From CAVSMC01 sp963728935 (GTDB taxonomy: Bacteria > Pseudomonadota > Gammaproteobacteria > Burkholderiales > Casimicrobiaceae), in assembly GCA_963728935.1 (NCBI GenBank), contig CAVSMC010000001.1, positions 3,100,001 through 3,164,000 of the forward strand: a stretch of DNA of 64,000 nt, in the 5' to 3' direction. Each line of letters opens with the position of its first letter. Position 1 is the stretch's first letter. Of the stretch, positions 17,349 through 25,735 are shown one piece after another. A model generated the notes under the pieces. That model was not told where the DNA came from. It did no database searches and saw nothing but the letters and a program-made list of their open reading frames with translations. A program made the position numbers and the translations under genes.

Positions 17349-18134
17349 ATGCCCATCCACGAACAATCGCTGATCCGCCCCGAGAACCTGAAGACGCACG
17401 ACAAGCTCGTGCTCGACGGGATCGACGTCTCCGGCCACTGGAGCACGTTCATCGAGTCGCGCGTCGTCAAGGACTACAACGAGCGGCTGCAGGAAGAGAT
17501 CGCGGCGCTGCCGGGCGGCGAGAACATCCATCGCTGCTGGCAGTGCGGATCGTGCACGAACGCATGCACCGTCAACGCGCTGAATCCGGACTTCAATCCG
17601 CGCTACTGGATCTACCTGATCCGCATCGGGATGGAAGCGGAGCTATTGCGCGACAAAGACATCATCTGGCAGTGCGTGTCGTGCAACAAGTGTACGTACG
17701 CCTGCCCGCGCGACGTCTTCCCCGAAGGCGTTATGAAGGCGACCGCGCACTGGCTCGAGCTCAAAGGGCACACGCCGCCGTCGAAGTCGACGCTGTTCGA
17801 CGAGGAGTTCGCCGGCCAGGTGATCGCGACCGGAAAGATCGAGGAAGGGCGGATCATCCGCGGCTTTTTCGCGAAGACCGCGCAGCCGCTCAGGCAGGAT
17901 TGGCTGATCGAGATGGCCCGCCGCGTCGCGCGTCGGCTGCCGGTGAAGCTCGGGATCATGATGGGGCTCTCCGCGCTGATCCGTCCGCGCACGCGCGGCT
18001 GGGGCAAGGCGCGCGACGCGATCGAGGACTACGTCGGCGAGCAGCAGTCGAAGCAGCGCAGGGCGCTCGGGCTCTCCGAGCTGGTCGAGCTCGCGAAGAG
18101 CGAAGCGTCGCCGAGCGGCGGCGCGCAACATTGA
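17349..18134 (+). CDS. shdrC2: sHdr subunit C2 (HdrC-like 4Fe-4S protein)
   Basis: Second HdrC-like electron carrier, 261 residues. The cluster motifs are Cys63/66/69/73 (CWQCGSCTNAC) and Cys109/112/115/119 (CVSCNKCTYAC). A helical, basic C-terminal part follows. It pairs with shdrB2 downstream (12 bases). Confidence 0.93.
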   Translation: MPIHEQSLIRPENLKTHDKLVLDGIDVSGHWSTFIESRVVKDYNERLQEEIAALPGGENIHRCWQCGSCTNACTVNALNPDFNPRYWIYLIRIGMEAELLRDKDIIWQCVSCNKCTYACPRDVFPEGVMKATAHWLELKGHTPPSKSTLFDEEFAGQVIATGKIEEGRIIRGFFAKTAQPLRQDWLIEMARRVARRLPVKLGIMMGLSALIRPRTRGWGKARDAIEDYVGEQQSKQRRALGLSELVELAKSEASPSGGAQH

Positions 18135-18146
18135 CGGATCGAATCG

Positions 18147-19103
18147 ATGGCCGACGCAGCGGTGACCGACAGCAAGACGAAGACGCGCTACCAGCGTGTC
18201 GCCTATTACCCCGGTTGCGCGCTCGAGGGCACGGGGCACGCCTATAACGCGTCGACGCGCGAAGTCGGCAAGGCGCTCGGCCTGACGCTCGACGAAGTGC
18301 CGAACTGGAACTGTTGCGGGGCGATGGAGGTGAAGAACATCGACCCGAAGGTGCAGACGTACCTGTCATCGCGCGTGATGGCGATCGCCGCCCACGAGAT
18401 GAAGGCCGACGTCGTCATGGCGCCGTGCAACGGCTGCTATCACAACCTGAAGAAGGCCGAATACGACCTCGCGCATGACGCCGCGTCGCGCGAAGTCGTC
18501 GGCACGATCTCGAAAAAGGCGGGGCACGAGACGTACAGGGCGGGCGAGGTCGAGACGATCCATGTTCTCGACTGGCTGAAGCACGGCGTCGGCGAGGCGG
18601 GCCTGCGCGCGCGCGTCAAGCAATCGCTCAAGGGATTGAAGGTCGCGAACTACTACGGCTGCATGTACACGCGGCCGCGGCACATCTTTCCCGAGAAGGA
18701 CAAGGGCGTCGGCAGCGAATCGACGTCGAAGCCGCATTTCATGGACGACCTGCTGGAGGCGGCCGGCGCCGAGAACGTCGAGTTCCCGTTGAAGACCGCG
18801 TGCTGCGGCGGCGCGCACACGCTTTCCGACAGCGATACGTCGACCAAGCTCGTGCTCAACATACTTCGCGCCGCCGAGGCCGCCGGCGCCGATGTGATCG
18901 CCACCGAGTGCCCGACGTGCCACACGGGCCTCGAGATGCACCAGGTGCGCGCCGAGAAGGTCCTCGGCGAGAAGACGTCGGTGAAGATCCTCTATTTCAC
19001 GCAGCTTCTCGGCGTTGCGCTCGGGCTCGCGCCGCGCAAGCTCGGCGTGCACGAGAACGTCTCCGACGGACTCGCGGCGCTCAAGGAAAAGGGAATCCGA
19101 TGA
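18147..19103 (+). CDS. shdrB2: sHdr subunit B2 (HdrB-like)
   Basis: HdrB-type catalytic subunit of 318 residues with two full CCG domains. The first shows YYPGCALEG, NWNCCGAMEV and APCNGCYHNL; the second shows YYGCMYTRP, TACCGGAHTL and ATECPTCHTG. These hold the non-cubane 4Fe-4S clusters. The protein is closer in size to methanogen HdrB than sHdrB1 is. Its stop overlaps the next start by ATGA. Confidence 0.93.
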   Translation: MADAAVTDSKTKTRYQRVAYYPGCALEGTGHAYNASTREVGKALGLTLDEVPNWNCCGAMEVKNIDPKVQTYLSSRVMAIAAHEMKADVVMAPCNGCYHNLKKAEYDLAHDAASREVVGTISKKAGHETYRAGEVETIHVLDWLKHGVGEAGLRARVKQSLKGLKVANYYGCMYTRPRHIFPEKDKGVGSESTSKPHFMDDLLEAAGAENVEFPLKTACCGGAHTLSDSDTSTKLVLNILRAAEAAGADVIATECPTCHTGLEMHQVRAEKVLGEKTSVKILYFTQLLGVALGLAPRKLGVHENVSDGLAALKEKGIR

Positions 19104-19513
19104 GGTCGCTCGACGCGATCGACGCGGATCTGGCCGCGTTTGCGCCGCGCGACGACGCGTCGGCCTCGGCGGTCGCGCTGCTCGCGAGCGCCGAGCAGGT
19201 GCTCGAGCGCTGGATCGAAGCGCGCGGCGATACGCCGACCGACGAGGAGCGCGAGGGCTTCCGCCTGCTCGCGCTGCACCGGCAGGGCGCGCAGGACACG
19301 CCGAGCTTCAACGCGTGCCGCGAGACGTGCCGCGAGATCGCCTACCACTATAATCTGCTGTGTCTGCAGCCCGATGTTACGCAGAACGCGCAGCGGCAGC
19401 GGATGATGGCACTGCTCGTCCGCCATCTCGAGCTCTTCGTCAGCGGCAAGATGCAAGTCGAAGGGCTCGGCGAATTCTGCTGCGCATCGCGCCCGCTTCA
19501 CGCCCAAACGTAA
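19100..19513 (+). CDS. Small conserved sHdr-cluster protein, unknown function
   Basis: Helical protein of 137 residues, translationally coupled to shdrB2 (ATGA) and 27 bases ahead of lbpA. Four cysteines lie in two groups (FNACRETCREIAYHYNLLCL and GEFCCAS), so metal or cluster binding is possible. No known domain is recognised. Its position between shdrB2 and lbpA suggests a role with LbpA or the complex. Confidence 0.72.
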   Translation: MRSLDAIDADLAAFAPRDDASASAVALLASAEQVLERWIEARGDTPTDEEREGFRLLALHRQGAQDTPSFNACRETCREIAYHYNLLCLQPDVTQNAQRQRMMALLVRHLELFVSGKMQVEGLGEFCCASRPLHAQT

Positions 19514-19540
19514 CGCCATCGAACGAAGGGGAATTTCGTC

Positions 19541-19996
19541 ATGCCTACCGTGCGCGGGTGTCATCTGCCCGACGACTTGCTGTACGACGTCGACAATCAC
19601 ATCTGGTTCAAGGAGCAGGGCGACGGCACGGTGAAGCTCGGCATGACGACGGTCGCCACCTCGATGGCCGGCCAGCTCGTCGCGTTCACGCCGAAGAAAG
19701 TCGGTCGCGAAGTGCAGGCGGGCAAGTCGTGCGCGACGGTCGAGTCGGGTAAATGGGTCGGTCCGGCGAAGTCGGCCGCGGGCGGCGAGCTCGCCGCGAT
19801 CAACGAAGAGCTCGTCGCCAAGCCGTCGCTTGCGAACGAGGACCCGTACGGCGCCGGATGGCTCGTCGTCATCAAGCCGACCGACTGGGCGGCCGTCAAG
19901 GCGACGCTCGTTCCGGGAACGCAGGTCGCCGCCCCGTACGAGGCCAAGATGGCCGCCGACGGCTTCGCCGGCTGCGCGTGCGCGCCCGGCAGCTGA
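19541..19996 (+). CDS. lbpA: Lipoate-binding protein LbpA (GcvH-like)
   Basis: Lipoyl carrier of 151 residues related to glycine-cleavage H protein but specific to sHdr sulfur oxidation. The lipoylation site is Lys71 in TVESGKWVGPAKS. The N-terminal part reads VDNHIWFKEQGDGTVKLGMT and the C-terminal part PYGAGWLVVIKPTDW, both typical of GcvH folds. The protein ends in a short Cys-containing tail (CACAPGS). The AAGGGG site precedes the ATG. It should carry sulfur intermediates as lipoyl-bound species to sHdr. Confidence 0.93.
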   Translation: MPTVRGCHLPDDLLYDVDNHIWFKEQGDGTVKLGMTTVATSMAGQLVAFTPKKVGREVQAGKSCATVESGKWVGPAKSAAGGELAAINEELVAKPSLANEDPYGAGWLVVIKPTDWAAVKATLVPGTQVAAPYEAKMAADGFAGCACAPGS

Positions 19997-20012
19997 ACAC
20001 ACCGTGCCCACG

Positions 20013-20402
20013 ATGAAATCCACACGGACCGCTGCCAACGCGGCGAGAAAGCCGCGCGCCGGCGCGCGAATGGGCGAGCTGCAGAAGAACGCGTCTCGCG
20101 TTGCGGGGCTGCTCAAGGCGATGGCGAACCCCGCCCGTCTCGTCGTTCTTTGCCAGCTCGCCGAGGGCGAGCGCAGCGTCGGCGAGCTCGAGCGCGCCGT
20201 CGGCCTGTCGCAATCCGGCATCTCGCAGCATCTTGCCGTGCTGAGGCGGGGCGACGTCGTCGCGAGCCGTCGCGAAGGGCAAACGGTGTTCTATTCGCTC
20301 GCGAGCAGTGAAGTCGTCACGCTGATGGGCACGCTGCACGCGGTGTTCTGCAGCGAGCCGTCGATGCGCGCGCCGGCGCGGCTCAAGACGCGCGCGGCTT
20401 GA
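20013..20402 (+). CDS. shdrR: ArsR-family repressor, sHdrR/SqrR-like thiol switch
   Basis: Winged-helix regulator of 129 residues. The HTH is around residues 54-77 (SVGELERAVGLSQSGISQHL) and the wing around REGQTVFYSL. Only two cysteines are present, Cys47 (VVLCQL) and Cys113 (AVFCSE). Their spacing of 66 residues equals that of Cys41/Cys107 in SqrR, a persulfide/polysulfide sensor. This suggests it releases DNA when sulfane sulfur builds up. It is the last gene of the cluster. The palindromes at 5973-5990 and 12770-12787 are its likely targets. GTG at 20004 is an alternative start. Confidence 0.88.
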   Translation: MKSTRTAANAARKPRAGARMGELQKNASRVAGLLKAMANPARLVVLCQLAEGERSVGELERAVGLSQSGISQHLAVLRRGDVVASRREGQTVFYSLASSEVVTLMGTLHAVFCSEPSMRAPARLKTRAA

Positions 20403-20415
20403 CGCGCCGTCGGGT

Positions 20416-20778
20416 TCAGTCGACCGGCTTCGGCACCGGCGTCGACAGGCATCCGACCAGTTGCTCCATCCGCACGCGCGTAAGCTCCAACCAAGCGTCA
20501 CGGATGCGCGCGTCGGCGGCGTCATCGGCATCGCCGGACCGCGCGTCGCGGACGGCGTCGAGCAACCGATCGAGCGCCTCCCCAAGCTCGCCGGTGCGCG
20601 CATCCTGCGCGGTCCAGCCGAGACGGCGTCCGGCACGGCGGTACGTGTCGACATCGGGTGCCGAGCGGGCGAGTTGATCGAGCTTCGCAAGGCGCGCGAT
20701 GTCTTCGCGAAACAGTTGCGCGCGGAACAAGCTCGGCTCGATAGCGACTTGGCTCTGCAGTTCTTCGATCAGACGCAT
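20416..20778 (-). CDS. Conserved hypothetical, chorismate-mutase-sized helical protein
   Basis: Soluble protein of 120 residues, mostly helical, ending in a proline-rich tail. No known motif is recognised. On the minus strand the ATG at 20778 follows a GAGAGG site, and it lies 27 bases downstream of the LLM oxidoreductase gene, so the two are probably co-transcribed. It runs towards shdrR, whose stop is 13 bases away. It could be a small partner of the flavoprotein. Confidence 0.55.
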   Translation of the reverse strand: MRLIEELQSQVAIEPSLFRAQLFREDIARLAKLDQLARSAPDVDTYRRAGRRLGWTAQDARTGELGEALDRLLDAVRDARSGDADDAADARIRDAWLELTRVRMEQLVGCLSTPVPKPVD

Positions 20779-20805
20779 GGTGAAAGCCTCTCGGTTCGTA
20801 TTCGA

Positions 20806-21924
20806 TCACGCGCGCGGTGCGTCGGCAAGCGCGGGCAATACATCCGACGCGATGCACTCGAGCGACTCGCGTACGACGTCGGTCGGCAACGCGCCGGCGC
20901 CGATCGAGCACAGCAGGTGCGTAACGCCGGCGTCGCGGTAGCGCGCAATGCGCTCGAGGCACTGCGCCGGTGTGCCGACGACGGCGAGGCCGACAAGCTC
21001 GAGAACCGACAGCCGCGCGCCAAGCTTGAACAATCGGCGGTATCGGCCGAGCTCGTGCAGTTGCTCGTAGCTCGGCCACAACGTTTCGAGCACCGGCGCC
21101 GTCGCGCGCAGCAGCTCGCCGTACGACCAGCGCATCGCCGGCGCGGCGAGCTCACGCGCGCGCTTGCCGTCGCGAAGGCAAAGCATGCCGACCGTCATGC
21201 CGATGCGCATCGGCTCGGCATGCGTCCACGCGGCACGGTAGCGTCGAATGTCGGCGGCAACCATGAACCACGGCTTGAACGGTCCGGCGAGAACGCCGAG
21301 ACGCTCGCGTGCGGCCCATTCGAACGTGTCGGGGCTCACGGCGGCGGTCCAGAGCGGCGGATACGGTCGCTGCAGCGGACTCGGCACGACGCGGACGTGA
21401 TCGAGCCGGAAAAGGCGCCCGTGGTGGTCGACGGGCGCGCCGCTCGCCACGGCGCGAAGGATCGCGAGCGACTCGTCGACCAGCGCGCGGCTTTGCGCCA
21501 TGTCGGCGCCGAACGTCGCATACTCGGCGGGCGAAAATCCGCGGCCGATCCCCGCTTCGAGCCGTCCGCCGCACAGCAGATCCAGCGTCGCGATCCGCTC
21601 GGCCACGTGCAGCGGATGATGATACGGAAGCGGGATGACGCCGAGCCCGAGACGAAGCCGCGACGTTCGCTGCGCGAGCGCCGCGAGCACGAGCTCGGGC
21701 TTCGACGAATGCGAATAGCCCGGCATCAGATGGTGCTCGACGAGCCATGCGCCGTGAAAGCCGAGCCGGTCGGCGAGCTCCATCTCCGCGAGCGCATCGG
21801 CGTAGACTTCCGATTCGCTTCGACCGAGCTGCGGCGGCACGGAGAGCTCGTAGAACAGATCGAGCAGCAGTTCGATTCTCCGATCGAGGTGGTGTCGTGT
21901 CGAGCCTAGCCGAACTCGCGCCAA
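20806..21924 (-). CDS. Luciferase-like (LLM) flavin-dependent monooxygenase
   Basis: TIM-barrel flavin enzyme of up to 372 residues. Family stretches are LADRLGFHGAWLVEHH, AALAQRTSRLRLGLGVIPLPYHHP and LLCGGRLEAGIGRGFSPAEY. Such enzymes use reduced FMN and oxygen on diverse substrates. The start is uncertain: the ATG at 21924 overlaps the divergent neighbour, and the family usually begins near the DLFYELSVPP segment about 20 residues later. It is divergent from an AurF-like oxygenase, so the pair may share a pathway and promoter region. Confidence 0.83.
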   Translation of the reverse strand: MARVRLGSTRHHLDRRIELLLDLFYELSVPPQLGRSESEVYADALAEMELADRLGFHGAWLVEHHLMPGYSHSSKPELVLAALAQRTSRLRLGLGVIPLPYHHPLHVAERIATLDLLCGGRLEAGIGRGFSPAEYATFGADMAQSRALVDESLAILRAVASGAPVDHHGRLFRLDHVRVVPSPLQRPYPPLWTAAVSPDTFEWAARERLGVLAGPFKPWFMVAADIRRYRAAWTHAEPMRIGMTVGMLCLRDGKRARELAAPAMRWSYGELLRATAPVLETLWPSYEQLHELGRYRRLFKLGARLSVLELVGLAVVGTPAQCLERIARYRDAGVTHLLCSIGAGALPTDVVRESLECIASDVLPALADAPRA

Positions 21925-22751
21925 CCCGCTACGACGATCCGCTCGCGCGCATCGACTGGAGCTTGGTCGACCGCGACTGTTGGTGGATGCCGCCTGCCGC
22001 GCTGTCGCTCGCCGGCGTACCCGAGTTCGAGGCGCTGCCGTTGCGTGTGCGGCAGCGTTTGTCGCACGTCGAGTACGTACATTTGCTCGAAGCCGGCTTG
22101 TGGCTCGAGTCGATGTTCATGGCTCGGCTCGCTTCGCTCGCGCACCGCAGCGGCGACGTCACGCGTCGCGTGCGTCTGCTGCAGGAAGTGCGCGAAGAGG
22201 CTGGCCACAGTCTGATGTTCGTCGAGCTCTTGCACCGAAGCGGCTTCGGCGTCACGGGCGATCACGGGATCGCGCTGCGCTTGGTCGATCGGCTCGGACG
22301 CCTGCTGCCGAGCAACTCGGCGCTGTTCTGGGCGATGGTGGTCATCGGCGAGGAGCTTCCCGACCGGCTCAACCGCAGGCTTGCGCGCGGCGTCGAGGAC
22401 GCGACGCTATCGTCGGTGGTCTTTCGCATCGCTCAGATCCACACGCGCGACGAAGCCGCGCACGCCGCTTACGCTCGAACGCAGTGCGAGCCGCCCGTCA
22501 CGCAAGCTGCGCGGTGGCAACGGCGGTTGCTCGCGCCGGCGCTATCGGTCGCGATCGACCTCTACGCGCGCTACGTCTACTTTCCGTCGGCGGCGATCTT
22601 CGAGCGCGCAGGCCTTGCGCCGGCGACACGCTGGCGGGATCGCGCGCTCGCGAATCCGGTCCGCCGGGCGCAAGTTACCGAGATGTTGCGGCCAACGCTC
22701 GAGTTCCTGCGGCGCAACGGCTGGCGCGTGTCGAGCCGGTACGAAAAGTAG
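21897..22751 (+). CDS. AurF-like diiron (ferritin-like) oxygenase
   Basis: Helical protein of 284 residues with two carboxylate/His iron-binding motifs, EVREEAGHSLMF and HTRDEAAHAAYA, and further Glu residues between them (IGEELPDR). This pattern fits the p-aminobenzoate N-oxygenase (AurF) group of non-haem diiron enzymes. The first in-frame start is GTG 21897, which overlaps the 5' end of the divergent LLM gene. The stop TAG is formed by the first unit of the repeat at 22743-22822. The substrate is unknown. Confidence 0.72.
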   Translation: MSSLAELAPTRYDDPLARIDWSLVDRDCWWMPPAALSLAGVPEFEALPLRVRQRLSHVEYVHLLEAGLWLESMFMARLASLAHRSGDVTRRVRLLQEVREEAGHSLMFVELLHRSGFGVTGDHGIALRLVDRLGRLLPSNSALFWAMVVIGEELPDRLNRRLARGVEDATLSSVVFRIAQIHTRDEAAHAAYARTQCEPPVTQAARWQRRLLAPALSVAIDLYARYVYFPSAAIFERAGLAPATRWRDRALANPVRRAQVTEMLRPTLEFLRRNGWRVSSRYEK

Positions 22752-22822
22752 GGTCAGACTCGACTTTTCGGAAAGTAGGGTCAGACTCGACTTTTCGGAA
22801 ATTCGAGTCTGACCCTACTTTC
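22743..22822. repeat. Direct and inverted repeat, probable bidirectional terminator
   Basis: Two direct copies of AAAGTAGGGTCAGACTCGAC plus TTTTCGG (22744-22770 and 22772-22798) are followed by an inverted copy ending CGAGTCTGACCCTACTTT at about 22800-22822. The direct and inverted units can form a long stem with T/A-rich ends. It lies between convergent genes and supplies or touches both stop codons, so it probably stops transcription from both sides. Confidence 0.75.
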
Positions 22823-24169
22823 TCAGAACCGGTACGCCCACTGCACGCCGAGCGACCATTGATACATCTCGATCTTTTCCTGCATCGCGGCTTGCGCGGC
22901 CGGCGGGAAGAAATTGTTGAACAAGCTCGACCCCTGCAGCTCGTTGTTGAACGCGTACATGAACGCGCCGGTCACCTCGTTCTTCGGATCCCACTTGTAC
23001 GTTGCGCCTAGCGTCAGATGGTCCTTCACCACGCCGGGTGCGAGGATGTTGAACGTCACGTCGCTCGAGCGGATCGGGTTGTCGCTGTGGTTGTAGCCGC
23101 CGCGAAGCGTCCACTGCGAGTTGAGCTCGTATTGCACGCCGACCTTGAAGGCGTCGATGTCCTGCCAACCGAAGCCTGCGCCGTTCGATCCGCCGAGGCA
23201 TGCCGATGCATCGCCGCCGACGCACTGTAATATGAGGTTGCCCGCGTTGCTGACGGACTTCGAATCGCTGTAGTTGATTCGCTCGTAGTCGAGCGCGACC
23301 AGCCATTGCGGTGTGGGCCGTACGGCGATTCCGACGCCCCAGTTGGATGGAATGTCGAACCCGCCGTTTTCGGCGAACAGGCCCTTGTATTTGTCGAAGT
23401 TCTCCATGCTGATCTTCGACTGGTACGTCGCGCCGATCGCGAACTGCGGCGTCAACTGTCCGTAGTAGCCGACACGCACGCCCCATCCCGTCGAATCGTC
23501 GTACCCGCGGTTGGTGACGTTGCCGGGGCTCGTCGAAAGCCCGTCGAACGCTTGCACGCCTTCAGCCCGGAAACGCTGATAGGCGAATAGCGGCGAAATC
23601 CCGATCGAGTGGTCGGGGTGGAACTTCCAGGCGATCGTCGGCGCAATGACGAGTTGCGAAAGATCGACGCCGAGCTGGCCGTTGCCGCAGAGAAGGTTGT
23701 ACGGGCCGGGCGCCGGGTTGAAACCTGTTCCCGGACCTGTCGCCGGACCACACGCGCCGGGCGAGGGGAGTTGACCGCCCGGATAGTCGGTGTTCATGCC
23801 GCCGTTGCCGTACACGGTGATACCGAGCGCGACGTCGGGCCGCACCATGTGGTTGTACGCGACCTCGGGGATGCCGAAATAGTTGCTGTCGCTGTCGGCC
23901 GATCCGTTGAGGCCGAATCCTGCGCCGTCGGTACGCTCGGCCTTGCGCCAGGGGCTGAACAGGTCGATGCCGAGCGCAAACTGATTGCCCGCATACGCCA
24001 TCGTCGCCGGATTGTTGGCGCCGCCGAACGCATCCCCCGTAACGGCGATTGCCGCGCCGCCCATTCCCTTGGCCTTCATCCCATAGCCGTGGGCGAAGTA
24101 GCCGTCGGTTGCATGCACTGCGAGCGGCAGCATCGCCGCGATCGCCGCGGCAAGTAGCTTGATTTTCAT
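22823..24169 (-). CDS. FadL/OmpP1-family outer-membrane channel
   Basis: Outer-membrane protein of 448 residues for uptake of hydrophobic compounds. The signal peptide MKIKLLAAAIAAMLPLAVHA is followed by TDGYFAHGYGMKAKGMGGAA, the typical N-terminal hatch region with N-P-A (NNPATMAY). The rest is beta-rich with GVGIAVRPTPQW and YELNSQWTLRGGYNHS, and it ends in aromatic YRF as outer-membrane barrels do. Neighbouring genes (DsrE2, Soe) deal with sulfur, so reduced hydrophobic sulfur could be a cargo; this is only inference. Confidence 0.9.
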   Translation of the reverse strand: MKIKLLAAAIAAMLPLAVHATDGYFAHGYGMKAKGMGGAAIAVTGDAFGGANNPATMAYAGNQFALGIDLFSPWRKAERTDGAGFGLNGSADSDSNYFGIPEVAYNHMVRPDVALGITVYGNGGMNTDYPGGQLPSPGACGPATGPGTGFNPAPGPYNLLCGNGQLGVDLSQLVIAPTIAWKFHPDHSIGISPLFAYQRFRAEGVQAFDGLSTSPGNVTNRGYDDSTGWGVRVGYYGQLTPQFAIGATYQSKISMENFDKYKGLFAENGGFDIPSNWGVGIAVRPTPQWLVALDYERINYSDSKSVSNAGNLILQCVGGDASACLGGSNGAGFGWQDIDAFKVGVQYELNSQWTLRGGYNHSDNPIRSSDVTFNILAPGVVKDHLTLGATYKWDPKNEVTGAFMYAFNNELQGSSLFNNFFPPAAQAAMQEKIEMYQWSLGVQWAYRF

Positions 24170-24239
24170 TATTGCTTCCTCAGTGTTGTTGAAACCGTGA
24201 ACCTGGCGGCCGCGGCGGGTAGGCGCGGCCGGAATCGAA

Positions 24240-24857
24240 TCAGATGAAAAGCGTCACGTCGGCGTCCTTCGCCATCGGCAGGAAGGATGCCGCACCGACG
24301 TATTCCTTGACGTCGGGAATGAACTGTTCGCGTTTGTAACCGAAGAGGTCGACGGTCATTTGGCATCCGATGAAGTTGACGCCCGCCTCGAGGCACAGCT
24401 GACGCAGCTCGCCGATCTCGGCGACGCCCTTGTTCTTGATCGTCTTTCTCATCATCTTCGTTGCGAACGCCTCGTAGGCCGGAATCAGCGACTGCACGGC
24501 GTTCGGTATGTTCCAGCGGATCGATTTGAACCAAGCCGGTCCCATCGGCATCTTCATCGGCATCGCCGGATTGCCGAGCGGGCTCACCTTGAGTTTCCTC
24601 AAGTCCTTCTTCAGCAGCTCGAGGCCGTAGAAGGTGAAGAAGACCGAGACGTCCCAGCCGAGCGCGGCCGCGGTCGACGACAGGATGAACGGCGGGTACG
24701 CCCAGTCGAGCGTCCCTTTGGTCGCGATGATCGTCATCGAAGGCGTTTTCGCCGCCTTCAGCTCGGCGAGCTTCGCTTCGAGCCTTTGCGCCAGCAGCGC
24801 GTCGATTCGCGCGTCGATCAGCCGTTCGAGATCGATCGTTTCAGGTAGCGTCGCCAT
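24240..24857 (-). CDS. dsrE2: DsrE2-type sulfur-trafficking protein
   Basis: DsrE/F/H-family protein of 205 residues with an N-terminal helical extension (about 35 residues) and a core starting at SMTIIATKGTLDWAYPPF. Cysteines occur in QLCLEAG and FIGCQMT, the latter at the position where DsrE2 proteins bear the reactive thiol. The hydrophobic segment around PPFILSSTAAALGWDVSVFF fits membrane association. DsrE2 works with TusA and rhodanese in sulfane-sulfur transfer. A GC-rich palindrome lies about 40 bases upstream (24898-24912). Confidence 0.88.
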   Translation of the reverse strand: MATLPETIDLERLIDARIDALLAQRLEAKLAELKAAKTPSMTIIATKGTLDWAYPPFILSSTAAALGWDVSVFFTFYGLELLKKDLRKLKVSPLGNPAMPMKMPMGPAWFKSIRWNIPNAVQSLIPAYEAFATKMMRKTIKNKGVAEIGELRQLCLEAGVNFIGCQMTVDLFGYKREQFIPDVKEYVGAASFLPMAKDADVTLFI

Positions 24858-24897
24858 GCGCGTCTCCTCGGTCGCAACAGTGTCGAAATGATGCTAA

Positions 24898-24912
24898 TAC
24901 TCCCGGGGGGTA
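24898..24912. promoter_or_regulatory. CsoR-family-type operator upstream of dsrE2
   Basis: Reading towards dsrE2, the minus strand gives TACCCCCCGGGAGTAT, a near-perfect C-tract/G-tract palindrome of the kind bound by CsoR/CstR-family repressors. It resembles TACCCACGGGTGTAT before the csoR-soe operon (25916-25930). It is followed by a TATTAG-like -10 stretch. Confidence 0.6.
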
Positions 24913-25141
24913 AGCGCAAGCGTGCAGCAAGGGGCATTGACTTGCGACAAGGCTCCGCGATTCGATGTCGTACGGTGACAACAAATCGACGGCATACCCC
25001 ATAGTGTATGGTGCGACTTGATAACGCAGTCGCTCGTCACGCCGCGGCATCGCGCCGCGCGGACCCAATGCACGTCAGCGGAGTCGCCGGAGCGCGCTTG
25101 CAATCACGCCTATCGACGACTCGGAGAGCGGGCGGCCCCGC

Positions 25142-25735
25142 TCAATGCTGCGGAAAGCTCGCGACGATGTTCACGTGCGTCGCGATGTCGATGCCCGGAA
25201 CGACCGCGACGCCGCCACGATCGGCGCACGATCCCGAACCGCCGCCCATGGCGTGATGGACGAAGCAGAAGCGGGCGATCGCGCGGAGCTCGAGCAGATA
25301 ACCCGACCGCACGTCGCCCTCGGCGACAGGCGGTGCACCGAGCCAGTGAAAGTGCGCGTACGCGCCCGGCTGGGGAATGTCGGCGCGTTCGACAAGCCAC
25401 ACGGGGTGATCGTCGTCGACCTGGTAAAGGAACACAGCGTTCGCGGGCAGGCCATCAAGGGTCCAGCCGACGTCACAGGTGTTGGTCGAGCAATCGTCAT
25501 GCGTCGCGATCCGAAGACCGTCCTCGGTGGTCTCGCCGGTGTAATGCACGTACAGGAAGCCCGCCAGTGCATCCGCGCCTTTCACACGCGTCTGCTGGTG
25601 GGTGTCGATTTCGTTGCCGAACAGAAAGTCGTATGGCGAAGCGTGGTCGCGCCACGGGTATCCGGCCGCAACCGCTCCGCCGGTCATCGTGAACGCCGCA
25701 ACAGCGAAGAACATCGAACGGACGGCGTGCCGCAT
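25142..25735 (-). CDS. Exported protein of unknown function
   Basis: Protein of 197 residues with a Sec signal peptide (MRHAVRSMFFAVAAFTMTGG, cleavage near AVAAG). The mature part has several aromatic and His/Cys residues (DDCSTNTCDVGW, FCFVHHAMGGGSGSC). These could form disulfides or bind metal in the periplasm. The ATG at 25735 is preferred over one eight codons earlier because AGGGGG precedes it. No family is recognised. It lies between dsrE2 and the divergent csoR-soe operon. Confidence 0.7.
   Translation of the reverse strand: MRHAVRSMFFAVAAFTMTGGAVAAGYPWRDHASPYDFLFGNEIDTHQQTRVKGADALAGFLYVHYTGETTEDGLRIATHDDCSTNTCDVGWTLDGLPANAVFLYQVDDDHPVWLVERADIPQPGAYAHFHWLGAPPVAEGDVRSGYLLELRAIARFCFVHHAMGGGSGSCADRGGVAVVPGIDIATHVNIVASFPQH

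Noticed and set aside
6048..20402. Reading the Hdr-like genes as a methanogen-type heterodisulfide reductase
   Set aside because: The short HdrA without ferredoxin inserts, paired B and C subunits, LbpA, TusA and DsrE3 all point to the sulfur-oxidising form; no methanogenesis genes are present.
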